64,000 nucleotides of DNA from Saprospiraceae bacterium (lineage in GTDB: Bacteria; Bacteroidota; Bacteroidia; Chitinophagales; Saprospiraceae), in contig JAHDCU010000002.1 of the NCBI GenBank assembly GCA_020629715.1, positions 248,001 to 312,000 on the forward strand, written 5' to 3'. The notes under the pieces were generated by a model. That model saw only the letters and a list, made by a program, of their open reading frames with translations. It searched no databases and had not been told where the DNA came from. How positions within the stretch are numbered: position 1 is the first letter of the stretch; each line of letters starts with the position of its first letter. The position numbers and the translations under genes were made by a program. Below are positions 48,130 through 57,205 of this stretch, one piece after another.

Positions 48130-48258
48130 ATGGATAGTATGAAAAACCAACATGAAGAAACAGATAAAACTGCTTGGAACAAGTGGTATTCTGCTGTAGT
48201 GATCTTCAATATCATCTTCATTCTATTGATCACTTGGTGGTTTTCAAATTATAACTAG
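48130..48258 (+). CDS. 42-residue membrane peptide upstream of the symporter
   Basis: ATG 48130 opens a 42-codon frame ending in TAG at 48256-48258. The peptide has a hydrophilic start (MDSMKNQHEETDKTAWNKW) and one aromatic-flanked membrane helix (about 19-38, WYSAVVIFNIIFILLITWWF). Its stop codon is followed at once by TTG AGT ATG, so the next gene begins within six bases and the two should be translationally coupled. Small one-helix accessory proteins are known directly upstream of some sodium:solute symporters; I infer the same role. A second in-frame ATG lies at 48139. It is too short to be found by ordinary length cut-offs. Confidence 0.75.
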   Translation: MDSMKNQHEETDKTAWNKWYSAVVIFNIIFILLITWWFSNYN

Positions 48259-48264
48259 TTGAGT

Positions 48265-49926
48265 ATGGGTACGATAGATTGGATAGTGATGTCTTTGACC
48301 ATGTTTACTGTAATCGGATACGGTATATGGAAGACACGACAGAATAAAAATATAGAAGGGTTTTTACTTGGAGGAAATGAAGCGAAGTGGTGGACAGTAG
48401 GACTCTCTGTTATGGCGACTCAAGCTAGTGCAATCACGTTTTTATCGACTCCAGGACAGGCGTATAATGACGGGATGGGCTTCCTTCAGTTTTATTTTAC
48501 ACTACCGATCGCCATGATCATTATTTGCGTTACGTTTATACCTATATTTTATAGGCTCAAAGTATACACAGCTTATGAATATCTAGAGTCAAGATTTGAT
48601 GTCAAGACTCGGAGTATGACTTCATTTCTATTCTTGATACAACGTGGTCTTGCTGCTGGTATTACGATTTATGCTCCTGCAATTATATTGTCTTCTGTCA
48701 TGGGTTGGAATCTCAATAGCACAGTCATCTTTATCGGTATAGTGGCTATTCTCTATACAGTCTCGGGTGGTACCCGTGCAGTACATGTTACACATAAAAT
48801 ACAGATGACAATCATATTGATTGGTTTGGTGATCATCTTCATTTTATTGCTCAATATGTTACCCGAGCAATACAGCTTTAATCAAATGATGAGTCTGGCT
48901 GGAGCATCCGGTAAGCTCGATGTCATCAATACTGAGTTTGACTGGAAGGATCGATATAATATCTGGACCTGTCTCTTGGCTGCACCATTTTTATTTCTCT
49001 CTTATTTTGGTACTGATCAAAGCCAAGTACAACGTTATATCTCCGGAAAATCAGTCGGTGATAGTCGACGAGGATTATTGATGAATGGGTTAGCTAAAGT
49101 GCCACTACAGTTCTTCATATTATTCATAGGAGTTTTAGTATTTCTATTTTTTCAGTTTACAAAAGCTCCTATCTTCTTTAATGAGAATCAAATTGTAGCC
49201 GTACAACAATCAGCACAAGCTGAGGAAGGAAATCAATTAATAGATCAATACAATGGACTCATTACTGAACGAGAGAATTTCTACCAAGCGTATTTAAATA
49301 ATCCTGATGATATAACGAATGTAGCGGCTCTACAAGATATCCAAGCCAAGGAGGCTATCATCAGAGCAGATTTCAAAGAACTGATCTCTACAGTAGATCC
49401 TGAAGCTGAGACTAACGATAAGGATTACGTCTTTATCAACTTTATATTGAATCATCTTCCTATTGGTTTAGTAGGTTTGCTATTCGCTATGATCTTTTTT
49501 GCCGCGATGTCATCAACAGCCTCAGAGCTCAATGCACTCGCCTCTACGACTACGGTTGATATCTATAAACGCTTATTCAATCGAAAAGGCAGTGAAAGGC
49601 AAGACCTAATTGCCTCTAGACTTTTTACATTGATGTGGGGCTTGATCGCTATAGCTTTTGCACGATTTGGTACATTATCAGAAAATCTTATCCAGTTTGT
49701 CAATATTGTTGGTTCGGTATTTTATGGTACTATTTTAGGAATCTTTTTGGTAGCCTTCTATATTAAACGAGTATCATCCAACGCGGTCTTTATAGCCGCC
49801 ATCATCACACAGATGATTGTTTTTTACCTATTCTGGCTAGATCAGATTGGGTATCTGTGGTTTAACTTAATTGGTACTATTGGGGTGATTGTGTTGTCAC
49901 TTGTAATTGAAGAAACAAGGCGATAA
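48265..49926 (+). CDS. Sodium:solute symporter (SSS family)
   Basis: The protein has 553 residues from ATG 48265; a TTG at 48259 is possible and would add two residues. About 13 membrane helices are visible. Family landmarks are the first helix WIVMSLTMFTVIGYGIW, GGNEAKWWTVGLSVMATQASAITFLSTPG (about 35-60), the LYTVSGGTRAVHVTHKIQ stretch (about 165-182) and the late AMIFFAAMSSTASELNALAS (about 405-425), where Ser/Ala residues form the sodium site. A charged loop of about 65 residues (about 310-375, rich in Gln/Glu) lies between helices. It imports a sodium-coupled solute such as a sugar, an amino sugar or a carboxylate. The preceding deacetylase gene suggests an amino-sugar-like substrate; this is inference. 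Confidence 0.93.
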   Translation: MGTIDWIVMSLTMFTVIGYGIWKTRQNKNIEGFLLGGNEAKWWTVGLSVMATQASAITFLSTPGQAYNDGMGFLQFYFTLPIAMIIICVTFIPIFYRLKVYTAYEYLESRFDVKTRSMTSFLFLIQRGLAAGITIYAPAIILSSVMGWNLNSTVIFIGIVAILYTVSGGTRAVHVTHKIQMTIILIGLVIIFILLLNMLPEQYSFNQMMSLAGASGKLDVINTEFDWKDRYNIWTCLLAAPFLFLSYFGTDQSQVQRYISGKSVGDSRRGLLMNGLAKVPLQFFILFIGVLVFLFFQFTKAPIFFNENQIVAVQQSAQAEEGNQLIDQYNGLITERENFYQAYLNNPDDITNVAALQDIQAKEAIIRADFKELISTVDPEAETNDKDYVFINFILNHLPIGLVGLLFAMIFFAAMSSTASELNALASTTTVDIYKRLFNRKGSERQDLIASRLFTLMWGLIAIAFARFGTLSENLIQFVNIVGSVFYGTILGIFLVAFYIKRVSSNAVFIAAIITQMIVFYLFWLDQIGYLWFNLIGTIGVIVLSLVIEETRR

Positions 49927-50001
49927 TGCTAGCCTAGAAATAGTTGGACTACTTCACTGAATTGAGTAATTAGAGCTAGTTTAACTACTTAAAATCAAGT
50001 T

Positions 50002-51786
50002 CTACAAAATCCCAACCTCGCTCTCCGATATATGAATGGTTCTCAGCTCTTCAGTACGAGTGCCTACATCTCCGCTTCCATTCTCTAATCGTAAAACACC
50101 TCTTGGACAAACGGCAGAACAAACTCCGCATCCTACGCAGCTAGATCTCACAATATCTTGTCCCTTTTGAGCATAGGATCTCACATCGATTCCCATTTCA
50201 CAATATGTACTACAGTTACCGCATGAGATGCATTGTCCACCATTAGTGGTAATACGGAATCTACTTTGAAAGCGCTGAACAATACCCAGATAAGCCGCTA
50301 ATGGACAACCAAAACGACACCATACACGATTACCCATAAGTGGATAGAAACCTGTACCGACTACCCCACTAAATCCTGCACCAATAAAGAAGCCATACCA
50401 TGATTTTACATTTTCGACATTCATACCTAATAAGGTCGAACGTCCTGTGAAATAATGAATCAATACCATGGCTGTCATGATAACCGCAAAGGCTAATACG
50501 CCATGAATGATATATCGCTCGTACTTCCATGCTCGCATGCTTTTATCCGACAATTGACGGAATGGATCACCCATCGTCTCTGCCAATCCTCCGCAGCCAC
50601 ATACCCAACTACAGTACCACCGCTTACCCATAAAATAAGTCATGAGTGGTATACCTACGATAATCAATATGATTCCCCAAACCAGCATAAAAACGCCAAG
50701 ACCTCCACTGCTCATGAGATTGTCAAGATTGTACTTATAAAAGAAGTCGTAGTCTAGAGGCCAGATATTTTTGAAATCAAACCACGGTTGATTCATTCGA
50801 ACTAAGATCTCTGGGATCAAGAATGCGAAAGCTAATTGGAAGAAGATCACCGATGCAGTACGTACTTTCTGATACTTGTTGTGTTGATATTTGGTAAACA
50901 TCCTGATACCCATCACCAATACAATGACCGAGTACATCAGTCCGTACAAAAACCACTGACTTGCTTCCCCGCCGCTTAACATTCTACTCACTGGATCTAC
51001 CATATCTATCCAGTTTTGGATGTACGATGGTGCCCAATACAATAGTATATAAAAGCCAATCAAATAGGTACCTGCTATAATACCCAACCAACCTGTATCA
51101 ATAGGCGAAGCACTACGTTGTGGATCTTGCCCTTTGGACTTATCCTTGACAAATACCAATGCGGTAATAATACCAGCAACTGCAATGGTGACCAATGGCC
51201 AGAAAAGGTTTTGGAGCTTGAAAAATCCCCAAACTAAGATCGCAAAGAAACCACCAAATAAGAATAAGGATCGTACATTCACCTTAAGTCCACGAGTCAA
51301 TGGATTGTGGTAAATACCGTTGTGTTTGATCCCTTCGTGTTCGTTAAATAATGGAATGATATATAGAAGACCACCAAGTATAGCTAAGCCAAATGTTAGA
51401 CCTAGGAAAAGTAAAGGATTTCTTTGAACGGGGCCATCAGCGGTACTTGCTATCGATGATTCTACATACTTAGAGATTTGCCAATCTTGGAGTTTATAAG
51501 TCCACTCTTCTTTCCCTTTAATAGGTCCATTAGACCAATTTTCGTTGAGCTGATTGGATGCTTTTTTAAGAATGCTTTTATACTTAGATATGAACGCAAT
51601 AGAACTTAATTCCTCTCCAAAAAAAGCTTCTCCTTGCGCCGCTTCAATAATAGCCGTTTGGTGATCTTCGTTTTCAAGATTGAGATCAGATATTTCCATT
51701 TTGTTATATCCAATACCCAGCATCGCTGTAAAGATCAGAATGGCTAGTATGACAAGTAGTAATCCTATGTTTTGAATGATTTTCAT
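50002..51786 (-). CDS. Polytopic 4Fe-4S polyferredoxin (NosR/NapH-like)
   Basis: The 594-residue inner-membrane protein has about nine helices; the first is at residues 3-25. Near the C-terminal half are the conserved membrane-edge cysteines CSWVCGCGG and CRFGCPLAAYLG. These are followed by two ferredoxin-type clusters, CISCGNCSTYCEMG and CVGCGVCSAVCPRG, each with four Cys for one [4Fe-4S]. The first cluster lacks the usual Pro after its last Cys (CEMG). This architecture fits the NosR/NapH/CcoG group of membrane electron carriers that feed or take electrons from quinones. The N-terminal 500 bp encode a periplasmic loop and extra helices beyond the simple NapH form. The FAD oxidoreductase gene just upstream ends 16 bases before its start, which supports a two-component electron path. 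Confidence 0.88.
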   Translation of the reverse strand: MKIIQNIGLLLVILAILIFTAMLGIGYNKMEISDLNLENEDHQTAIIEAAQGEAFFGEELSSIAFISKYKSILKKASNQLNENWSNGPIKGKEEWTYKLQDWQISKYVESSIASTADGPVQRNPLLFLGLTFGLAILGGLLYIIPLFNEHEGIKHNGIYHNPLTRGLKVNVRSLFLFGGFFAILVWGFFKLQNLFWPLVTIAVAGIITALVFVKDKSKGQDPQRSASPIDTGWLGIIAGTYLIGFYILLYWAPSYIQNWIDMVDPVSRMLSGGEASQWFLYGLMYSVIVLVMGIRMFTKYQHNKYQKVRTASVIFFQLAFAFLIPEILVRMNQPWFDFKNIWPLDYDFFYKYNLDNLMSSGGLGVFMLVWGIILIIVGIPLMTYFMGKRWYCSWVCGCGGLAETMGDPFRQLSDKSMRAWKYERYIIHGVLAFAVIMTAMVLIHYFTGRSTLLGMNVENVKSWYGFFIGAGFSGVVGTGFYPLMGNRVWCRFGCPLAAYLGIVQRFQSRFRITTNGGQCISCGNCSTYCEMGIDVRSYAQKGQDIVRSSCVGCGVCSAVCPRGVLRLENGSGDVGTRTEELRTIHISESEVGIL

Positions 51787-51802
51787 ATTGTTCTTTTAAG
51801 GA

Positions 51803-53152
51803 TTATGATTTAAGAAAAGCCAAGACCTTGTTCAGCCCTCGTTTTGTTTTCAAGGTGACGGAGCTTCCTGTTTGTTCGTTGTATTGATCGATCAAATTTT
51901 GCTCGTATTGCTTGTAAAATTCTGGATCAAAATTAGCCATACCGAGATGTGTCAATACCTCTTCGATATGGGTCTTTTCCAATATCCATTTTTCACAAAC
52001 TTCATGACGATATCGTATACCGAAGAGATTGAAGCCTAATACTGCTCTAGAATCTGTATCGTAATTGATACGTATAGACTTTTCGTTATCATGATGTTTC
52101 CAAAATAAGGTGGTCATTCCATCTCTTATCTTGGCTGGTACTTCTCCATATACCTGATACTCGATATCGATAAACTTTGCACTATTGAACCAAAGTCCAG
52201 GATTGTATTTCACCGGCTTTCCGCAGATATTATAAGCTACCGTCTCCCCCATTATCCGGCCAGTATACCAGATCGCTTCTATAGGTCTTCGTCCTGGCTG
52301 AGGAGATTGTTGTTCAGCACAGTCGCCAATAGCGTAGACATCAGCGATATTAGTTTCTAGATATTCGTTGACTTTAATACCTCGCCCGATATCTAATCCT
52401 GATTCTATTAACCATCCGATATTAGGACTGACACCTGCAGTCAAGCCTACGTAGCCACATGGTATTTCTTCACCTGACTCTTTAACGACCACAGCATTTG
52501 CAGTACCTGTTCCACCATCTTTGATCTCGCCTAGATTTACTCCAAGTCGTAGATCTATGCCATTCTTGATAATATGATTATTGATCATTTTTGACTCTTC
52601 TGAGGGCAGTACATTACTCCAGTAGCTATCTTCCCGAACCAGCATCGTGACCGGTATATGTCTTGAATGAAACATCTCTGCCATCTCAATACCGATCAAG
52701 CCACCTCCTACAATAACCGCTCTCTTTAAGCCATTACTATACACCTCCATTTGCTCTAGATCTTGATAATGATACAAGCCTCCTACTCCGTTAAGATCTT
52801 GACCAGGCCAACCAAATTTATTGGATTTAGACCCTAGAGCTAGAACCAACTTATCATAGGAAAAGCTAGAACCATCATCTAATTGAAGCTGCTTTTGATC
52901 AAAATCAATAAAGTTGACATGTGCTTTTTTTAGCTCTATTCTGTTCTTATCCCAAAACCAATCCTCATAAGGTTTAGTATCCTCATATCGCATATGCCCC
53001 ATGTATATGTACATTAGCGCCGTACGGCTAAAAAAATGATCCGTTTCAGATGAGATCACCGTGATCTTATGGTCACTTAATTTACGTACCCATCGAGCCG
53101 TTGTGATCCCCGAAATTCCATTTCCTATAATGACGATATGCTTCATGTCCAT
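51803..53152 (-). CDS. FAD/NAD(P)-dependent oxidoreductase
   Basis: The 449-residue protein belongs to the pyridine-nucleotide disulfide/rubredoxin-reductase-type flavoproteins. The first dinucleotide-binding motif is IVIIGNGISGITTARW (about 6-21), the second is AVIVGGGLIGIEMAEMF (about 145-161), and ADVYAIGDCAE (about 270-280) is the usual FAD-anchoring end. The redox-active CxxC of disulfide reductases is absent. A C-terminal extension of about 130 residues beyond the core may be a dimerisation or partner domain. An ATG at 53146 is an alternative start that drops two residues. It is cytosolic and encoded next to the polyferredoxin, so it probably transfers electrons between NAD(P)H and that membrane protein. 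Confidence 0.9.
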   Translation of the reverse strand: MDMKHIVIIGNGISGITTARWVRKLSDHKITVISSETDHFFSRTALMYIYMGHMRYEDTKPYEDWFWDKNRIELKKAHVNFIDFDQKQLQLDDGSSFSYDKLVLALGSKSNKFGWPGQDLNGVGGLYHYQDLEQMEVYSNGLKRAVIVGGGLIGIEMAEMFHSRHIPVTMLVREDSYWSNVLPSEESKMINNHIIKNGIDLRLGVNLGEIKDGGTGTANAVVVKESGEEIPCGYVGLTAGVSPNIGWLIESGLDIGRGIKVNEYLETNIADVYAIGDCAEQQSPQPGRRPIEAIWYTGRIMGETVAYNICGKPVKYNPGLWFNSAKFIDIEYQVYGEVPAKIRDGMTTLFWKHHDNEKSIRINYDTDSRAVLGFNLFGIRYRHEVCEKWILEKTHIEEVLTHLGMANFDPEFYKQYEQNLIDQYNEQTGSSVTLKTKRGLNKVLAFLKS

Positions 53153-53298
53153 CTGATTGAATGTACCCTGTACGATCAGGATTTTCCAAAAGATAATACA
53201 TTATTCATTTTTTTAATAAGAAGTATGGAAAAGTGTCGGGATGCGGATGGTGAAAGAATATCGTAATTAAAATTTTAAAAAAATACAAATCAGTTAAT

Positions 53299-53332
53299 TT
53301 TGGACACAATTCTCATACTCCCTGTCTATTTG
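53299..53332 (+). promoter_or_regulatory. Candidate promoter of the 183-residue gene
   Basis: TTTG (53299-53302) is followed after 22 bases by TCTATTTG (53325-53332), which differs from TAnnTTTG at one position. The start codon lies 32 bases downstream. Confidence 0.4.
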
Positions 53333-53364
53333 AATTTATGTATAAATCGATATAACTTTAATGC

Positions 53365-53916
53365 ATGAAAGGGAAAGCAATGTTATTATTGGCATTATCT
53401 ATCTTTTTGATTTGTTTTCAAGGTCACAGTCAAAAACTGACCACAGCAATTAAAGGTGGATATATTTATGAAGGTAAACACTATAAAAGTGATGCCGAAA
53501 TATCGGATTTACTTAAAGGACATCCAAAATCATATGAGTATTTCAAAGAGTCTATCAAAAAGAAAGATAACGCCAAAGTATTGGGAATACTTTCTTTAGC
53601 ATCAATCGGCACTGGAGTAGGATTTTTCATTAAGTCAAGCCGTAGGCAACCTACACCTTTAAACTCCTCTTCTTTTCTATCTAATTTTGGCGAAGGTTTA
53701 GATGACGTTGTTTACGGTATTAGTTTTACTGTTGTTGGCTGTGTACTAGGAACTTCTGGTATTTTGGTTAAAAATAAAGCTTATAAAATACGTAAACATG
53801 AGGTTGTTGATTATTTCAACCAAGATCTAATAAGCATCAAAGATCAAAATTATGATTATAATCTTGATTTAACACTTGGTAATCAAGGGGGTATTAAGAT
53901 TGTATTATCTTTCTAG
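53365..53916 (+). CDS. Secreted or membrane protein of unknown family
   Basis: The 183-residue protein has a signal peptide (MKGKAMLLLALSIFLICFQGHSQ). A short charged region (YIYEGKHYKSDAEISDLLKGHPKSYEYFKESIKKKDNAK) precedes a hydrophobic segment (VLGILSLASIGTGVGFFI, about 72-89). A second one (VVYGISFTVVGCVLGTSGILV, about 114-134) is followed by a basic stretch and a hydrophilic tail. I do not recognise the family; the KSYEYFKESIKKK motif resembles small Bacteroidota envelope proteins that have no assigned role. It is transcribed alone and diverges from the FAD oxidoreductase gene. Confidence 0.7.
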   Translation: MKGKAMLLLALSIFLICFQGHSQKLTTAIKGGYIYEGKHYKSDAEISDLLKGHPKSYEYFKESIKKKDNAKVLGILSLASIGTGVGFFIKSSRRQPTPLNSSSFLSNFGEGLDDVVYGISFTVVGCVLGTSGILVKNKAYKIRKHEVVDYFNQDLISIKDQNYDYNLDLTLGNQGGIKIVLSF

Positions 53917-53996
53917 CTATTTATGGTGAAATAGCTCAAAGCCCGTAGTCTCATAACAGAAAAACAAATAATTAGAATGTTATTTTGACAAACAAC

Positions 53997-54596
53997 TTAA
54001 TCAGATAAAATCAAATAAATAGAAAACGAGTACAATAAAACAAAAACACCTGCAAAAATTGCAAGCTCCCATATTTTCAAGAATAAACCTATGATTGTTG
54101 GTACAAGAAATATAATCAGAAATAATAGGGTAAGTAAGATCTTTAACCATTTAGGAGTAGATGCGATTAGATTATCAAACCATGAACCATGATTGGCTTC
54201 TAAAGGATCACTTCCTTGAATACTATCATTAACACCTCTTAAAATTATAGAAGTGATAGATTCAATTTTAGAATCTAGAAAATATTCCAAAGCTTTAGAA
54301 CCATCTTCTTTTTCAATAACTCCAATATCTTGATCGCCAAGAAAAACAATGAACTCTTTTTGATTATTGGTTTCAATGAGGCTGAAAGTTATACCATTGT
54401 TTTTATTTTCTAGTTCATGAATTTCAAGAGAAGGTGAGTAATGGACTTCATCAGATTTGAGATTATTCAAGATCTCTAGCTCAGCTTCCCATGGATATTT
54501 ATGAAATAGATCAATTACCTCGTCAGCATTTAATCTATGGTCATAACGAATGATATCTGCTTTATTTGGATGACACGTTGTATAACCGTACATCAT
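53997..54596 (-). CDS. Unknown protein with two C-terminal membrane helices
   Basis: The 199-residue protein has a soluble N-terminal part of about 140 residues with acidic patches, followed by two closely spaced membrane helices (about 150-172 and 174-196). The soluble domain contains ALEYFLDSKIESITSIIL, but I recognise no family in it. The start lies 17 bases after the stop of the HerA-like gene, so it is probably co-transcribed with it. It could anchor or regulate that ATPase; this is inference from adjacency alone. Confidence 0.7.
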   Translation of the reverse strand: MMYGYTTCHPNKADIIRYDHRLNADEVIDLFHKYPWEAELEILNNLKSDEVHYSPSLEIHELENKNNGITFSLIETNNQKEFIVFLGDQDIGVIEKEDGSKALEYFLDSKIESITSIILRGVNDSIQGSDPLEANHGSWFDNLIASTPKWLKILLTLLFLIIFLVPTIIGLFLKIWELAIFAGVFVLLYSFSIYLILSD

Positions 54597-54613
54597 AAGC
54601 TAAGTAACTGAAA

Positions 54614-56197
54614 CTAAAACCAACTACTCTTTCTTCGAGTACTCCTACGTCTAGTAGATTTGATACCTAGAGCGCCTAAAAGACCTCTCGTCAGTTCACG
54701 TGCTACGGTACGACCAATCTGTCTCGTGGTGGTACTGCTCAAGACTTCCTCCATCGTACTTTTCTCAGCTTTTCGTCCACCTTTAGACTTCGAAGCCTTT
54801 GCTTGTTGCTCTTTGAGTTTTTCTTGATTTTCAGCTTCGTGGGCTTCCTCTAGTTTACCCGTTAAGATTTCGTATGCACTTTCTCTATCTACGACTTCAT
54901 TGTATTTCTTGACCAAGAAAGAACCTGAAAGTAGATCATCAATCTCTTGATCAGTCAATATATCCATCCGTGACTGCGGTGCTCTTAACATGGTATGGAC
55001 TAATGGCGTCGGTATTCCTTTTTCATTTAGGGCGGATACAATCGCTTCACCTATACCCATTTCAGTAATCAATTGATCAACTTCATAATAGTTTGTGAGT
55101 GGATAGTTTTGCGCCGCTAATTTGATTGCTTTTCTATCTTTTGCCGTGAAGGCTCTTAAGGCATGTTGTACTTTTAGACCTAACTGTCCTAGTACATCTT
55201 CAGGAATGTCGTCAGGATTTTGAGTTACAAAAAATAGCCCTACTCCTTTCGATCTGATCAGTTTGACAATAGCTTCAATCTGATCCATCAGTGCATCACT
55301 TGCTTCTTCAAATACCAAGTGGGCCTCATCAATAAAGATAACTAGTTTCGGCTGATCAGCATCTCCTTCTTCTGGGAAATTGGCATAGATCTCAGCCAAT
55401 ATCTGTAGCATGAATGTCGAAAATAACTTAGGCTTATCTTGGATATCTGTAAGTCTCAGAATGGATACAATCCCTTTACCGTTTTCGTCTACTCTACAGA
55501 GGTCATCTACTTCAAATGATCGTTCTCCAAAGAAGATATCTGCTCCCTGCTGCTCTAGCTCTATAATCTTACGTAAGATTGTACCTACCGAAGAAGTAGA
55601 CATCTTACCATATTCCTTTTCAATTTCGTCCTTACCTTCATTGGTGATGTATTGAAGGACTTTTTTCATATCCTTTAGATCCAATAATGCAAACTCATTA
55701 TCATCGCAGTACTTGAATACGACGGCTACTATACCTGATTGCGTATCATTTAATCCCAAGATTTTTGAGAATAAAACTGGACCAAATTCAGTAACCGTTG
55801 CTCTGAGTCTAGCACCTTTCTCATCGGAAAGTGTCAAAAACTCAATCGGGCTTGTATCCGATGCGAATGGCAATCCTATCTTTGCATGACGTTCGTCTAT
55901 CTTAGGATGACCTGGGCTTGCCGCCGCAATACCACTTAAGTCCCCTTTGATATCCATGAGCAGCGAAGGAACGCCATAACTTGATAATTGCTCTGCAATC
56001 ACTTGTAGTGTTTTGGTTTTACCCGTACCAGTTGCACCTGCAATTAAACCATGTCTATTTAATGTTTTCAAGGGCACTCTTACAAACTGCTCAGTGATGA
56101 CTTCCTTATCCATCATAGCTCCTCCCAAAATGAGGCTATCCCCTTTAAACTTGTAAGCGTCTGATAGTTCTTGGATAAATTGCTCTTTTTTACTCAT
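54614..56197 (-). CDS. HerA-like ATPase, DUF853/YjgR family
   Basis: The 527-residue protein matches the DUF853 group of HerA/FtsK-type ATPases along its whole length. The Walker A is GATGTGKT (54-61), preceded by the typical RHGLIAGATG. LLMDIKGDLSGIAAASPGHP follows, then the Walker B LVIFIDEAHLVFEEAS (about 283-298) and the arginine-finger region near QNPDDIPEDVLGQLG. The C-terminus is a basic tail rich in Arg/Ser/Lys (TRRRSTRRKSSWF), likely for nucleic-acid or membrane contact. The biological role of the family is not established; it is widespread in bacteria and is not confined to defence islands. It lies 105 bases after the endonuclease gene on the same strand. Confidence 0.9.
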   Translation of the reverse strand: MSKKEQFIQELSDAYKFKGDSLILGGAMMDKEVITEQFVRVPLKTLNRHGLIAGATGTGKTKTLQVIAEQLSSYGVPSLLMDIKGDLSGIAAASPGHPKIDERHAKIGLPFASDTSPIEFLTLSDEKGARLRATVTEFGPVLFSKILGLNDTQSGIVAVVFKYCDDNEFALLDLKDMKKVLQYITNEGKDEIEKEYGKMSTSSVGTILRKIIELEQQGADIFFGERSFEVDDLCRVDENGKGIVSILRLTDIQDKPKLFSTFMLQILAEIYANFPEEGDADQPKLVIFIDEAHLVFEEASDALMDQIEAIVKLIRSKGVGLFFVTQNPDDIPEDVLGQLGLKVQHALRAFTAKDRKAIKLAAQNYPLTNYYEVDQLITEMGIGEAIVSALNEKGIPTPLVHTMLRAPQSRMDILTDQEIDDLLSGSFLVKKYNEVVDRESAYEILTGKLEEAHEAENQEKLKEQQAKASKSKGGRKAEKSTMEEVLSSTTTRQIGRTVARELTRGLLGALGIKSTRRRSTRRKSSWF

Positions 56198-56302
56198 ACG
56201 ACATTAATCTAATCTGAAGGTTTATAATGTGGACGAAAGATAAGAGATATAGGTACGCTTTAAAAGAAGTATTTAGGAAAATTGTAATATGAAGGGATTA
56301 AT

Positions 56303-57196
56303 CTACCTCTTATTCCAAGAATTGACCCTTTGTTTGAATCGCTGTTTAGATTCTGGCCATTGGGTGATATTCTTTTGGGACTCAACGAATTCTTGTTCCT
56401 GAAGATCTAGCATATTGGCAAAGAAATCGAGTCCTGTAGCAGCTTCCACTTCATCGATAGAGACCGCATAGTCAAGTATACTTCTTTCTGATACCTCATT
56501 CGGCATGATAAATCCAATGCCCTGATTGGTCAATGAGTTGATCATGACCTTATAAAAGGCTTTAGGTACAGCAATTTTATTATATCCTATGGTTTTATAA
56601 TTTTTATCCATGATCGGTCCAGAGACTATGAATAACCCACCTTTATCTTCTGCCCAATCACGGACAGACTCCTCAAGCTCTCTCCAGATTCCGCCATTGA
56701 ACGGAATCAACTGAGGCGCCATATTGCTCATGTAGAAGGACTCTTTCATTGCACGAGTATTGAACGCCATATCTCCCGCCGGTGCCATATGCCCCCTAGA
56801 ATACCCAGAATGAGAATAGTCGCCATGCTTTGCAGATCCTGTAGATACCAAAGGGTCTTGATTAAATCGTTTTGACCGAGGTACATTCTTTTTTCGTAGA
56901 GAACTGGCTGTTAAAGGATAGGCTACCCATTCCGCTATTTCCCAATCCTCTATATAACTGAGTGAATAGTAATCGTGATGTACAATCTCTCCGCTAGAGC
57001 CTTTAGGTATAAATGCTCTGTCTTCCGTATTAGGAAGCACATTCTCTTCAGCATTTTCAAAATTGATATCACCTAAAAACTGATATAAATAGACAAAACC
57101 AACACAGAGTATGATACCAAATAGAGCTACTCTTGTCAATAATCGACCAAATCCGGTACGATCTCTCCGCTGATGGTTTTGTCTAAAATTCGCCAT
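56303..57196 (-). CDS. Membrane-anchored DNA/RNA non-specific endonuclease (NUC1 type)
   Basis: The 297-residue protein has an N-terminal membrane helix (about 19-40, LLTRVALFGIILCVGFVYLYQF) and a beta-beta-alpha-metal endonuclease domain of the NucA/EndoG family (about 65-290). The active-site motif is SRGHMAPAGDM with His136 as the general base; the metal region is YMSNMAPQLIPFNGGIWRELE, with Asn158, Asn167 and Glu173. The usual DRGH has Ser for Asp at the first position. The catalytic domain should lie outside the inner membrane, where it could degrade imported or environmental nucleic acid. The start lies 9 bases after the DUF1761 stop, so it is in the same operon. Confidence 0.92.
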   Translation of the reverse strand: MANFRQNHQRRDRTGFGRLLTRVALFGIILCVGFVYLYQFLGDINFENAEENVLPNTEDRAFIPKGSSGEIVHHDYYSLSYIEDWEIAEWVAYPLTASSLRKKNVPRSKRFNQDPLVSTGSAKHGDYSHSGYSRGHMAPAGDMAFNTRAMKESFYMSNMAPQLIPFNGGIWRELEESVRDWAEDKGGLFIVSGPIMDKNYKTIGYNKIAVPKAFYKVMINSLTNQGIGFIMPNEVSERSILDYAVSIDEVEAATGLDFFANMLDLQEQEFVESQKNITQWPESKQRFKQRVNSWNKR

Positions 57197-57205
57197 TGAT
57201 AAATC

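Noticed and set aside
54614-57196. HerA plus nuclease as a phage-defence system
   Set aside because: The ATPase is the common DUF853 type, the nuclease is anchored with its domain outside the cytoplasm, and no other defence gene is near; kept only as a low-interest finding.
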